Assembly: GCF_003324525.1 (NCBI RefSeq)
Contig: NZ_QGDC01000005.1
Coordinates: 1 to 64,000, forward strand
DNA length: 64,000 bases
Source of the DNA: Mucilaginibacter hurinus
Lineage (GTDB): Bacteria; Bacteroidota; Bacteroidia; Sphingobacteriales; Sphingobacteriaceae
Reading direction: 5' to 3'
Made by a program: the position numbers and the translations under genes. A model generated the notes under the pieces. It was not told where the DNA came from. It saw nothing but the letters and a program-made list of their open reading frames with translations, and did no database searches. Shown here piece by piece: positions 1 to 9,405 of this stretch. Position 1 is the stretch's first letter, and each line of letters begins with the position of its first letter.

Positions 1-108
1 TGCTCCTACAGCATTAGCGGCTCGTTCCGGGTGGTCAGTTTGCCGCGGAATCAGGTGGTCAATTTACCGCGGAATCGGTGGTCAGTTTACCACGGAATCA
101 GGTGGTCA
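1..108. mobile_element. End of an IS21-like insertion element (terminal repeats only)
   Basis: Three consecutive copies of a 23-24-bp unit, GGTGGTCARTTTRCCRCGGAATC(A), lie at 30-53, 54-76 and 77-100. A partial fourth copy, GGTGGTCA, ends at 108. Multiple short terminal repeats and a terminal CA dinucleotide are typical of IS21-family ends. The transposase genes (istA/istB) lie outside the window, so the family call rests on the repeats alone. The boundary at 108 is inferred from the last GGTGGTCA. Sequence after it reads straight into a restriction-enzyme coding frame, so the element inserted at or near that gene's 5' end. Which end of the element this is cannot be told. Confidence 0.65.
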
Positions 109-2694
109 ATATCAGCGAATTCTCCAAAAACCTTCGATGTACTTGTTGATAATGATGTTATCGAACTGTCGTTGCCAACTTTATTGAAGGAGAATTTAAA
201 ATTTCCTCCCAGACCATATCAGATTGAGGCATTTGCGCGCTTTTTTTATTATTTAACAGATTATAAAAAAAGAGCTAAACCATCGCAACTCCTGTTTCAC
301 ATGGCAACAGGTAGTGGTAAAACTTTAATCATGGCTGGCGCTATGCTGGAGCTTTACAGGTTAGGCTATAGGAACTTTTTGTTTTTTGTAAATACGGATA
401 CGATAATTCGTAAAACTAAAGAGAACTTCCTTAATCCAGTGTCTTCGAAGTATCTATTCAAGGACCGTATCAATATTGACGGCGAGCAAGTAGGGATAAG
501 AGAAGTTGAAAATTTTGAGAGCGTTAGTGAAAATTCGATAAACATTCTATTCTCAACGATTCAAGGCCTTCACTCGCAGTTGAACAATCCGCATGAAAAT
601 AGCGTTACGTTTGACGATTTTACTGATAAAAAACTCGTACTAATTTCCGACGAAGCGCATCACGTTAATGCCCTTACAAAAAAGAAATTAGTTGGTGAAG
701 AGGCTGAAATAAATAACACTTGGGAGGTAACTATAACTCGCATTTTCAACTCCAATCCAGAAAATGTGATGCTCGAATTTACGGCTACGTTAGAGCTGTC
801 ACATCCGATGATCGCTTCAAAATATAATTCAAAGTTATTGTATGATTACGCCTTGGCAAAATTTAGACAAGACGGTTTTTCTAAAGAGGTAAAAACAATT
901 CAGATCGATATTGAAGCTATTGATAGAGCTTTAGTTGGTGTAATTATTAGTCAATATAAAAAGAAAATTTTCTCAAAATACGGTATCCTTGTAAAGCCGG
1001 TGATTATGATGAAGTCGGATTCAGTAGCTTCATCGACACAAACTGAAATTGAGTTTAATAAAACGATAAGAAACTTTAATGCAGGTAACATCAACCGATT
1101 GCGAAGCATAAATAATGATACGCTCAATCAAGCATTCCTGTACTTTGAAAGTTTAGGAATATCTGATTCGAATTTGATCGATGAGATCAAGGAAGATTTT
1201 TCTGAAGATAAAGTCATATCAGTTAATTCAAAAAACGACTCTGATCAAAAACAGCTCATCATTAATAGCCTAGAAGACAAGCAAAACGAATACAGAGTAG
1301 TATTTGCGGTAGATAAATTAAACGAAGGTTGGGATGTACTAAACCTGTTCGATATAATACGGCTTTATGAAACGCGCGACAAGGGCGGTAAAACAACAAC
1401 CCAAGAAGCACAATTGATTGGTCGGGGTGCCAGATACTTCCCTTTTAAGCTAAATGATAGTGATGAAGCAGATAAAAGAAAATTTGATGCAGATATAGAG
1501 CATGATTTACGTATTGGAGAGACATTACATTACCATTGTTTTAACGAGCCTCGTTACATCTCCGAACTTTATGCAGCGCTACGCGAAATTGGAATAGTGC
1601 CTAATGAAAAAACGGAAGTGCAATTGGAATTGAAAGACGAATTCAAGAAAACGCAATTTTACAAGACCGGATTTATATTACTCAATAAGAAGGTAGAGAA
1701 TGATCCTAAAATTTATGGTGAATATCAAGAGCCAATTTTACGGCATTATTTTACTTACAACATAAGAACAGCAGAAAATAGGGAGAGCTTAATATTTGAA
1801 GAGGGATCTGTTGCAGAGAGTCAACATATTTACAAAGCAACTCAGAGTTACGAGTTGATTACGTTTGATAAGGCCATTATTAGAAAAGCTATTGCCAAGT
1901 TACCGTTCTTCCAATTTAATAGAATTACACGTTTTTTTCCGTCGCTTAAATCAATAGATGATTTTATCGAAAAATCTAAATACCTGGGTGGTATCAAAGT
2001 TGATGTAACCGGTTTAGCAAAGGATGTAAAGAATTTAACACCTAAAGTTAAGCTAGATATATGTATTGATATATTAACTGCTATATCAGAAGAAGTTTAC
2101 CAGCGGTTTGGAGAATTCAAAGGAACAAAAACGTTTTCAAGAGAACCAATTAGAAGTATCTTCAAAGATAAGAAGCTGTATTTTGCACTAAATGAGCAAT
2201 CAGATAAGGAAGCTGGCCGAGCAACAATGAGAGGAGACATTGACCCTAAATATTACGTCAACTTGCTGGCCAACGATTGGTATGCTTTCAAAGAGAACTA
2301 TGGTACATCTGAAGAAAAGTTCCTCGTTAAGTTCTTAGATAGTCAAATGCAAGAACTACAAAAGCGATTCAATGATATATATTTGTTGAGAAATGAAAAG
2401 TTCTTTAAGTTATATCGTTTCAGTGATGGTAAAGCTACTGAACCAGATTATGTTCTTTTTATGAAAGAGCGAAAATCAAACGAAGATTTGATTTATCAAT
2501 TATTTATTGAACCTAAAGGCGGTCATCTTATGGCCGTAGACTCCTGGAAAGAGGACTTTCTAAAAGAAATCGCAAATGAAGCCAAAGTTGAACTTTATCA
2601 AAACGAACAGTTCAGATTAATAGGAATGCCGTTTTATAACAAGTTTGAAAAAGAGTCTCAGTTTAAAGATGCGTTAATAAATGTTGGAATTTAA
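31..2694 (+). CDS. Type III restriction enzyme Res subunit (DEAD/DEAH helicase-nuclease), 5' end altered by IS
   Basis: ATP-dependent DNA translocase/endonuclease of a type III-like restriction system. Visible parts are Walker A ATGSGKT (about residues 92-98 of the open frame), a DEAH box (207-210), SF2 motif VI-like QLIGRGARY, and a C-terminal PD-(D/E)XK nuclease signature (D806, then E827-P-K829). Helicase and nuclease motifs are intact. Family-like sequence starts at about residue 30 (SPKTFDVLVD). The first 26 codons are IS-derived repeat, so the native start is missing. The only upstream starts are GTG codons at 31 and 55 inside the IS repeats. No Mod methyltransferase gene is in view; it may lie beyond the element. 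Base composition is visibly more AT-rich than the housekeeping genes, fitting horizontal acquisition. It could be a working fusion or a 5'-truncated remnant. Confidence 0.8.
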   Translation: MVSLPRNQVVNLPRNRWSVYHGIRWSISANSPKTFDVLVDNDVIELSLPTLLKENLKFPPRPYQIEAFARFFYYLTDYKKRAKPSQLLFHMATGSGKTLIMAGAMLELYRLGYRNFLFFVNTDTIIRKTKENFLNPVSSKYLFKDRINIDGEQVGIREVENFESVSENSINILFSTIQGLHSQLNNPHENSVTFDDFTDKKLVLISDEAHHVNALTKKKLVGEEAEINNTWEVTITRIFNSNPENVMLEFTATLELSHPMIASKYNSKLLYDYALAKFRQDGFSKEVKTIQIDIEAIDRALVGVIISQYKKKIFSKYGILVKPVIMMKSDSVASSTQTEIEFNKTIRNFNAGNINRLRSINNDTLNQAFLYFESLGISDSNLIDEIKEDFSEDKVISVNSKNDSDQKQLIINSLEDKQNEYRVVFAVDKLNEGWDVLNLFDIIRLYETRDKGGKTTTQEAQLIGRGARYFPFKLNDSDEADKRKFDADIEHDLRIGETLHYHCFNEPRYISELYAALREIGIVPNEKTEVQLELKDEFKKTQFYKTGFILLNKKVENDPKIYGEYQEPILRHYFTYNIRTAENRESLIFEEGSVAESQHIYKATQSYELITFDKAIIRKAIAKLPFFQFNRITRFFPSLKSIDDFIEKSKYLGGIKVDVTGLAKDVKNLTPKVKLDICIDILTAISEEVYQRFGEFKGTKTFSREPIRSIFKDKKLYFALNEQSDKEAGRATMRGDIDPKYYVNLLANDWYAFKENYGTSEEKFLVKFLDSQMQELQKRFNDIYLLRNEKFFKLYRFSDGKATEPDYVLFMKERKSNEDLIYQLFIEPKGGHLMAVDSWKEDFLKEIANEAKVELYQNEQFRLIGMPFYNKFEKESQFKDALINVGI

Positions 2695-2786
2695 TTGTTT
2701 TAGAATCTTCTCGTTCTACTAGCCGCAAGATATTGCTCTTGTTGATTGTCTATTAACTCATAAGCTTAATTCTTTTAGATACCATT

Positions 2787-4169
2787 ATGTTGAAAAAAAT
2801 AATCTCAGGATCAGCATCCTACTATAGGCATTGTTGCCTAATTGTAACTATCATAAGCTTAACGTCGATAGCTGCTAATGCGCAGAATAATACAAAATCA
2901 GCACGCATAAGTAATCCTATAATACCCGGAGATTTTGCAGATCCATGCGTTTTGTTATATAAGGACACCGTTTATATATATGCTACAGCTGCGAACATTG
3001 GTTCGGTATGGCGCTCTGCGGATATGATAAACTGGAAACTTACTAAATTAAATTGGCCAACTTCAATGCGTCAACCCGATGTATGGGCACCAGCGGTAAG
3101 GCAAGCAACTGATGGTAACTTTTATCTTTATACATCAGTCAATCATCAGATATACGCGGGAGTTGCTAAGCATCCATTAGGTCCGTTTAAAAATATTTTA
3201 GGAGACAGCGTATTCATTAAAGACAGGCAGTACTGGCCTAAAATACACAGCATTGATGCCGATTGCTTCATAGATAATGACGGCCAGGCTTACTTGTACT
3301 GGGGCAGCGGTTGGGATTTTAAAGATGGTGTATGTGCGGTAGGGCGTTTAAATAAGGATATGGCATCTTTTAAAGAAAAACCTGTAGATATTACACCCGC
3401 GGGATATTTTGAAGGGCCGCATATGCTTAGATATAAAAACAAATATTACCTGATGTACTCGGATGGAATATACTTTAATGATAGTTACAAAGTACGGTAT
3501 GCCATTGGAGACTCGCCAACAGGTCCGTTTGTGCAAGCCTCTAACAGCCCTATTTTAACCTCAAACCTAGCAAAGCACGTTAGCGGCCCCGGACATCACT
3601 TCACTATAAAACTAAACGGACAACACTACATTGTTTACCATAAGCATACATACCCTTTTAAAAATGGCCAGCGCCAGGTATGTATTGATAAACTCGACTT
3701 TGACGATAAGGGATTAATAAAGCCGGTAATTACTACGGACGCCGGAGTAAATCTGTTTCCAAAGAAACGGCAGGTTGATCATAACCTAATAAAACCGGTT
3801 CAAATAAAAGTATCTGCAGACGATGGTAGTTTTTATAAGGCGAGTTATGCTGCTGATCAGAATTTCGGCACAAGGTGGCTCGCACCCGTTGGCAAGGATG
3901 CATTTCTGGAAGTCGATTTAGGTAAAATCAAAAAGGTTACGGGTGTAGAACCAATTTTTGATAGTATAATGGGTAGCTATGATTATACCATTGAGTATTC
4001 TGCTAATGGAACTGATTGGACCTTATTCGCAACGGCACAAAATGAAAACGCTACAGAATGGCCCGTAAGGCATAGTAAACGCGTAAACGCCCGCCACGTA
4101 CGCATTAATATAAAAGCTTTGGATCCGGGAATACAGGCAGGGCTGTGGGAGCTTAATATTTACCAGTGA
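2787..4169 (+). CDS. Secreted glycoside hydrolase family 43 with C-terminal F5/8-type carbohydrate-binding domain
   Basis: Predicted inverting glycosidase of the xylosidase/arabinofuranosidase type, acting on plant or microbial polysaccharide outside the cytoplasm. A signal peptide covers about residues 1-32 (ends AANAQ). The five-bladed GH43 propeller follows. Candidate catalytic residues are D52 (GDFADP, base), D157 (SIDADCFIDNDG, pKa modulator) and E209 (FEGPHM, acid). Residues about 340-460 form a discoidin/F5-8C-like beta-sandwich (FGTRWLAP, DLGKIKKV, VRINI). The start ATG leads directly into a Lys-rich n-region. No SusC/SusD pair or regulator is adjacent, so it is not in an obvious polysaccharide utilisation locus here. 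Substrate cannot be assigned from sequence alone. Confidence 0.88.
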   Translation: MLKKIISGSASYYRHCCLIVTIISLTSIAANAQNNTKSARISNPIIPGDFADPCVLLYKDTVYIYATAANIGSVWRSADMINWKLTKLNWPTSMRQPDVWAPAVRQATDGNFYLYTSVNHQIYAGVAKHPLGPFKNILGDSVFIKDRQYWPKIHSIDADCFIDNDGQAYLYWGSGWDFKDGVCAVGRLNKDMASFKEKPVDITPAGYFEGPHMLRYKNKYYLMYSDGIYFNDSYKVRYAIGDSPTGPFVQASNSPILTSNLAKHVSGPGHHFTIKLNGQHYIVYHKHTYPFKNGQRQVCIDKLDFDDKGLIKPVITTDAGVNLFPKKRQVDHNLIKPVQIKVSADDGSFYKASYAADQNFGTRWLAPVGKDAFLEVDLGKIKKVTGVEPIFDSIMGSYDYTIEYSANGTDWTLFATAQNENATEWPVRHSKRVNARHVRINIKALDPGIQAGLWELNIYQ

Positions 4170-4312
4170 AATGCATGGCAACGTTGTAACATCGCATTAA
4201 GATAAATAATTGATTGCTTAGGTCACCGCAATTGTAAAACATTCCCCAAAACAATAACTTAGAGGGCCAGGCAGCAACAGGCATTTTTTGTTGGTCAATA
4301 CAAATTTTTATT

Positions 4313-5248
4313 ATGCGCTTCACTTCCGTTTGGAAACATTTCCCACATGCCGACCAGCAAGCAGAAACATTGGCAAAAGAAACCCTTTTATTTCAACAAA
4401 AATTTAATTGCGACTTTATTAAAGTTACGCCCACTGGTACATGGCAGGCAGTATGTATGGGTGCTGTAGACGAGCCTTTGAACGACATATTGGGCCGCAG
4501 AGCTGTTAAAGCGCCATTTATCAATGTAACTGATGATTGGTTAAGCATTCCTGATTTTGCCCAAACAAAGCCTTGGGCGCTCGAAGAGGTTATAAGAACA
4601 TGCCAGATAATATGTGCCGAAACGAAAGTACCTGTGCTTACGACAATTTTTTGCCCAATTACCCAGGCGGTACAGCTTGCAGGCATCAACACCTTTATGA
4701 ACCATGTCAAACAGGCTGAATATGAGGTTAAGGCGGGAATAGATAAAATCACTGACAACACCTTGCATGCTATAGAGAAACTGAAAGAAACCGGCATCAA
4801 AGGGATTTTTTTTGTAACACAATACCGGCAACCTCACCTAATGCAGCCCGATATCTACAAAGAATTTGGTGAGCCGGCGGATATTAGATGCCTGCAAAAA
4901 TGCCGCGACCTTGATTTTAATATTTTTCATATACACGGTGAAAATGTAGACCTCAACCTGAAACCCCTTCCGGATAATTGTCTCTTACATATTGAATATA
5001 CGCCAGCTAATGTTAAACATATGACGCGATTTGCCGGAGATCTAAAAAAAGTACTAACCGGCATCCCCATATCCGAGATGCTAAGTTGTGATACATTGGA
5101 AGACATAAAGTTATGCGTCCAGAAATACAGAAACATGAATAGAGACGCCATTGCAATGTCGCCTGCCTGTGTCATCCCTGTAGACTTCCCTGAGCAACTG
5201 CTAAAAAAATGGGTATCTGTTTTACAAGAAGTAGCTGTAGAAATATGA
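4313..5248 (+). CDS. Uroporphyrinogen decarboxylase-superfamily protein
   Basis: A 311-residue protein with the UROD/MtaA (beta/alpha)8-barrel pattern: FDFIKVTP-like strand near the N-terminus, HIHGEN at about 210, and a closing segment SPACVIPVDFP. It is shorter than true HemE (about 340-350), and the haem-pathway arginine-rich N-terminal motif of HemE is not seen. It is therefore more likely a paralog acting on another substrate or methyl donor. Its stop codon overlaps the start of the next gene as ATGA (5245-5248), so the two products are probably translationally coupled and work in one pathway with the adenylation/thioesterase protein. The biochemical role is unknown. Confidence 0.75.
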   Translation: MRFTSVWKHFPHADQQAETLAKETLLFQQKFNCDFIKVTPTGTWQAVCMGAVDEPLNDILGRRAVKAPFINVTDDWLSIPDFAQTKPWALEEVIRTCQIICAETKVPVLTTIFCPITQAVQLAGINTFMNHVKQAEYEVKAGIDKITDNTLHAIEKLKETGIKGIFFVTQYRQPHLMQPDIYKEFGEPADIRCLQKCRDLDFNIFHIHGENVDLNLKPLPDNCLLHIEYTPANVKHMTRFAGDLKKVLTGIPISEMLSCDTLEDIKLCVQKYRNMNRDAIAMSPACVIPVDFPEQLLKKWVSVLQEVAVEI

Positions 5249-7791
5249 GAGAAGACTTTAATGAATTGGCTGACATCAGATTTAGCAAATTTGAAAAACA
5301 GTGGCTTGAAATACCGGTTTTTGAGTTGTTTGCAAGTATTGCATTAAAATACCCCGAGAAGATTGCGGTAAAAGATGATGAAATAGCGTTTACATACCGT
5401 GATTTACATGCCCTTGCTATAAGTATTGCTTCGGTGGTAGCGTCGCACACAGGTGCCGGCAGGGAACCAATAGGTATAGCTTTACCTAATAACCCCTATT
5501 TTCAGGCAGCAATGCTTGCAGCGTTATCCATAGGCTGCCCGTACGTGCCTTTGGATATTGACCTCCCGCCCGCCCGCAACCAACTCATCATTGAACAGTC
5601 GGGACTAAGTACTATTATAACTACTGCAGATATAAACGAAATCCCGGATGCATTAACAAGAGTTAATATAGATCAGCTGCTTGTTGATGGCGGCGCAAGC
5701 TTTAAACCCTGCGCCCAACCTGAAGATGTAGCCTATATCATTTATACATCGGGCTCAACCGGTATGCCCAAAGGGGTGTATCAAAACCAGCGTAATTTGT
5801 TGCATGATGTTATGCAATATGTTAACGCTGTACATTTATCGGCCAGTGATAAATTAACGTTACTATATTCGCCGGCTGTCGGCGGCTCGGTAAGAGATAT
5901 TTATGGATCACTGTTATGCGGTGCAACCTTATGTATTAAAAGCCTGAAAAAGTCAGGTTTATATAGCCTGGTCGATTTTATTGACCGCGAAAAGATTACA
6001 ATCTATCACTCCATACCCAATATATTCAGGACATTTTTAAAGCTTAATCAACCCCAAAAAGACTTGTCATCTGTAAGATTAATCTACCTTGCCGGCGATC
6101 GTATTTTTAACCCTGATATAAACTTATATAATAAATTCTTCGGCAAAAAGTGTCTGGTATATATTGGCATAGGGGCTACAGAGGTAGCCACCATATACCG
6201 CCATTGGCTTATTGACCATGATACAAAAATTGATCAGGAGCTTGTACCCGTGGGCTATGCGGTTGACGACAGGCGTATGCAACTGCTGGATAATGACGGA
6301 AATGAGGTGCCTAATGGCGAAGCCGGCGAAATCGTTGTTAGCAGCGCCTACCTGGCTTTAGGTTATTGGAATGATAGCGAACAAACTCATAAGTCATTCG
6401 CTTTTAACCCTGAGCACCCCGGGATACGCATCTACCGTACCGGCGACTTAGGCCGGATAAACGGGCAGGGGCTTTTAGAGTTTATAGGCCGTAAAGATAA
6501 CCAGGTTAAAATTAATGGGTACAGGGTTGAGATAAGCGAAATTGAGGGTATGTTAATGGACTATTCCGGAGTTGAAAAATGCGGTGTAGTCACGTGTTCC
6601 GTTGCCGGAAACAACGCGCTGTTTGCTTTTTACACCAGCAATAAGCAACTAGATGAAGTTGCCCTAAAACTATGGCTTGGCACAAAGCTACCGGGTTACA
6701 TGGTGCCTAAAAGATGTATCCAGATAACCGAAATGCCTTTACTGCATAATTTTAAGAACGATACGATTACACTTAAAGAATGGGCAAATGCCTATGCTAA
6801 TGTACAGCTATTTCCAGATCAGCCTTATGAACCTGGCGATAAAGATGCATTAAATAAGTTACTACGGACTACCTGGGGCCAATTCTTAGATGTAAGCTCC
6901 TTTGATAAAAATATGGCCTGGAGCGATGCCGGAGGGGATTCTATTGGTGCGGCTAATTTCCTGGTACAACTGGAATCGGATCTGGGTATAACGTTACCAA
7001 CCGAATGGATACATGGAGGCATGAAACCCGTTGAGATATTAAAGGTTTTAGAAAAAACAATTGCTGCTCCAATTAAAACAAAGGACTTTGTATTGTTTTA
7101 CTTTACACCGATAAAAGGTATTTCTGAGGACGGAAGGTCACTTGTGCGCCTGTTAGGCGCTGAAAATATCGAAATAAGGATAATTCATTACCCGGATATA
7201 CTTAGTTTACCCGATAAGCGATATAACTGGCCAAAAATAAGTAAAAGCATTGTATCACAACTGAATATCGACATTGAAAACACCCGGTTTGGCTTTTTGA
7301 GCAATTGCAATGGCTCAAATTTTCTTCTTAATGCAACACCTCTCCACATACTTAAAAAAAGTTCATTTATAGGGGTAGTTGACCCCAGAACATATCACAA
7401 AAAACGCCGCCTAAAACATGGGCCTTTTATGTACATGCTTACGGAGTTGCTTAAAAGACAATCGTTTAACACTGTAATGAATGAAATTTTCAGGCAGTAT
7501 CCCGTTTTGATAAGCATCGTAAGAAAGTTGCACAAGGATTTTTTAAATCACAGGAACCTTTTCATTTTATTGAACCATAGAAACAAAATACATTACATAG
7601 ATAATAAACTGTATTTCTTTTCAACCAGAGGAGAGTTAAACATCAGGATAGCTGATTATTTAAAACCTTTTTTCACCAGCATCGAACTGATAAACCTGGA
7701 TTGTGAACATAGGTCAATGTTTGACAATGAAAGTTCAACAAAAATTAAGGATAAGATATTGCATGTTATCCGGCGTACAGGTACGTCCTAA
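5245..7791 (+). CDS. Single-module NRPS-like enzyme: adenylation - carrier - thioesterase (A-T-TE)
   Basis: An 848-residue protein. The adenylation domain spans about residues 20-520, with core motifs YTSGSTGMPKG (A3), IGIGATE (A5), YRTGDLGR (A7), INGYRVE (A8) and a Lys in the A10 region (HNFKND). The carrier domain is at about 535-610 with phosphopantetheine Ser566 in GGDS. An alpha/beta-hydrolase thioesterase domain covers about 615-848: elbow SNCNGS with Cys688 where Ser is usual, Asp713 (GVVDPR) and His822 (DCEHRSMF). There is no condensation domain. In the A4 region the aspartate that usually binds the substrate alpha-amino group appears replaced by Gly (PAVGGSVRDIYG), so the substrate may not be an alpha-amino acid (inference). 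The start is the ATG of the ATGA overlap with the UROD-like gene; an in-frame ATG at 5209 lies inside that gene and is less likely. Confidence 0.85.
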   Translation: MREDFNELADIRFSKFEKQWLEIPVFELFASIALKYPEKIAVKDDEIAFTYRDLHALAISIASVVASHTGAGREPIGIALPNNPYFQAAMLAALSIGCPYVPLDIDLPPARNQLIIEQSGLSTIITTADINEIPDALTRVNIDQLLVDGGASFKPCAQPEDVAYIIYTSGSTGMPKGVYQNQRNLLHDVMQYVNAVHLSASDKLTLLYSPAVGGSVRDIYGSLLCGATLCIKSLKKSGLYSLVDFIDREKITIYHSIPNIFRTFLKLNQPQKDLSSVRLIYLAGDRIFNPDINLYNKFFGKKCLVYIGIGATEVATIYRHWLIDHDTKIDQELVPVGYAVDDRRMQLLDNDGNEVPNGEAGEIVVSSAYLALGYWNDSEQTHKSFAFNPEHPGIRIYRTGDLGRINGQGLLEFIGRKDNQVKINGYRVEISEIEGMLMDYSGVEKCGVVTCSVAGNNALFAFYTSNKQLDEVALKLWLGTKLPGYMVPKRCIQITEMPLLHNFKNDTITLKEWANAYANVQLFPDQPYEPGDKDALNKLLRTTWGQFLDVSSFDKNMAWSDAGGDSIGAANFLVQLESDLGITLPTEWIHGGMKPVEILKVLEKTIAAPIKTKDFVLFYFTPIKGISEDGRSLVRLLGAENIEIRIIHYPDILSLPDKRYNWPKISKSIVSQLNIDIENTRFGFLSNCNGSNFLLNATPLHILKKSSFIGVVDPRTYHKKRRLKHGPFMYMLTELLKRQSFNTVMNEIFRQYPVLISIVRKLHKDFLNHRNLFILLNHRNKIHYIDNKLYFFSTRGELNIRIADYLKPFFTSIELINLDCEHRSMFDNESSTKIKDKILHVIRRTGTS

Positions 7792-7823
7792 GAAAATTAT
7801 CTTTATACATTTAATTACACACT

Positions 7824-7845
7824 CATAAAACGCTGGGCTTTTATG
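7824..7845. terminator. Possible bidirectional terminator between convergent genes
   Basis: CATAAAA (7824-7830) and TTTTATG (7839-7845) form a 7-bp inverted repeat with an 8-nt loop. The A/T-rich arms give T-runs on both strands. It lies between the converging NRPS and outer-membrane protein genes. The stem is AT-rich and weak. Confidence 0.3.
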
Positions 7846-7870
7846 AATACGTCGCTACCTTTTTAACCGT

Positions 7871-9325
7871 TTAAAAGTTGTGCATATAAGCCAGTAGGAG
7901 CTTAACCCCCATAGTACGGCCGGTTGTATTCTGCAGGTTTCCTTCTAAAAAATTGCCCTCGTTAGGGGTACTAAAATTAATAGGCTGTTCATACCCGTTG
8001 GTGTAGCCGTGGGTAAACAATAAGCCTGCCCGTAAGTTGAATCGCCTCCGCTTCAAATTGGCCCCAACTTGCCAATGTATATTATCCCAACTGCTTAAAT
8101 GGCTTACAAAACCTAAGTCGTCTTTAAATGCGTTGTCGTCCGAATAACTTTTATCCAGCCGGGCTGACAAATAGCCCGTAACATCTTGCTTTATCTCATA
8201 ACTAACGCCCATGCCGAAGTTAAACACAGATGTGCGGGCGTCCTTCAGCTTGAAAAATTCGCCGGTAATGAAGCTATTCACCTCGGTAGCCGGTCTTGCA
8301 ACCAAATCCCTGTTTGATAGCAGGATATTATAGTCAGCCACACTATTAAAATATTCGCCGGCAAAGTATAACTGGCCTTTTTTAAAGTCGTATGAGTAAC
8401 CTACCGCTGCGCTAAACGGCATTTTCCAGTTGGCTTTAAGCTTGGTTTGACGAGCGTTTACCAACAAATTCAGCGTATCGACAGGCTGACTGCCATCTTC
8501 TGAAAATACAGCCAGGTTGTTTAAGGCGTTGTCACTTAAAATAGAACCCCGCCCATATAATTTAAGCAGCGGTGTAGTTAACATTAGCCCGAAATGATGC
8601 CTGTTTAAATCATAGGACAGTCCCGTTTTAAAGCGCAGGCCTGCATGGGTTACTTTAGCCTGGTAAAATTCCTGTACGTTTACAAACGGTGGAAAGGGCG
8701 AATTTCTGCCATCGTTAATGATAGCCCTGAGGCTTTTGTCGCTGCTATAAAACTGGGTGTGGACGCGTCCTTCAGCTGTAAAACCTAAGGCCAATCTTGG
8801 CGAAAGTTTAAACCCGCCGCTTAACATACCTGATGTCGAATTCACTTTGTTTTGCAGCGAATATTGTCCCAGAAAAAACTCATCTCCCGGGCTATAAACG
8901 TTAAGCAATGCATCAATACGGCCATCAAACTGCTGCGACGCCTGGTAGTTTATCAGGTGGTCCTGAATAAGGGCGTAGCCAATGGTGAAGGGCTTGGAGC
9001 CTTTAAACCGCATGGTGCCCGACACCATTTGCGGAACAATGCCAGCGTTGTTTGATGTAAGGTGACGGCCCGGACCAGCACCGTTTTTTATGCGTATAGA
9101 TTGTAGCTGGTAAAGGTTGCCGCTTATGTTTGCGGAATTTTTATTGGTGAATGCTAACAATGCCGGGTTATAAAATACAACTCCGCTATCCCGATTATTG
9201 GTTATTACAGCGCCAGGCACAATAAATCCGGCCGGCGAATAATCAGCAGACCAGTAATGTGTATCCTGGGCAAACGACTTTAAGCCGCAAAAACATAAAA
9301 GAACAAGTATAATTTTTTTTGTCAT
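7871..9325 (-). CDS. Outer-membrane beta-barrel protein, function unknown
   Basis: Signal peptide MTKKIILVLLCFCGLKSFAQ followed by a long run of alternating polar/apolar amphipathic strands, ending in an aromatic residue (YMHNF). These are hallmarks of a beta-barrel inserted by the BAM complex. Residues after the signal (VFYNPALLAF) resemble the N-terminal region of FadL/PorV-type barrels, in which an NPA(L/A) motif is common. The ATG at 9325 is preferred over a TTG at 9343 because it starts directly at the signal peptide. It is transcribed divergently from the PI-PLC-type gene with a short shared promoter region. Substrate or partner is unknown. Confidence 0.7.
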   Translation of the reverse strand: MTKKIILVLLCFCGLKSFAQDTHYWSADYSPAGFIVPGAVITNNRDSGVVFYNPALLAFTNKNSANISGNLYQLQSIRIKNGAGPGRHLTSNNAGIVPQMVSGTMRFKGSKPFTIGYALIQDHLINYQASQQFDGRIDALLNVYSPGDEFFLGQYSLQNKVNSTSGMLSGGFKLSPRLALGFTAEGRVHTQFYSSDKSLRAIINDGRNSPFPPFVNVQEFYQAKVTHAGLRFKTGLSYDLNRHHFGLMLTTPLLKLYGRGSILSDNALNNLAVFSEDGSQPVDTLNLLVNARQTKLKANWKMPFSAAVGYSYDFKKGQLYFAGEYFNSVADYNILLSNRDLVARPATEVNSFITGEFFKLKDARTSVFNFGMGVSYEIKQDVTGYLSARLDKSYSDDNAFKDDLGFVSHLSSWDNIHWQVGANLKRRRFNLRAGLLFTHGYTNGYEQPINFSTPNEGNFLEGNLQNTTGRTMGVKLLLAYMHNF

Positions 9326-9405
9326 GACTAAAATTAGCGCCAATTTATTACAATTAGGATATTTAAGGTATAATCATTGTTATTTTTGAGAAATTTTTTT
9401 TGCAT

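Noticed and set aside
5209..5244. Upstream ATG for the A-T-TE gene
   Set aside because: Lies within the UROD-like gene; the ATGA overlap at 5245 is a better coupled start.
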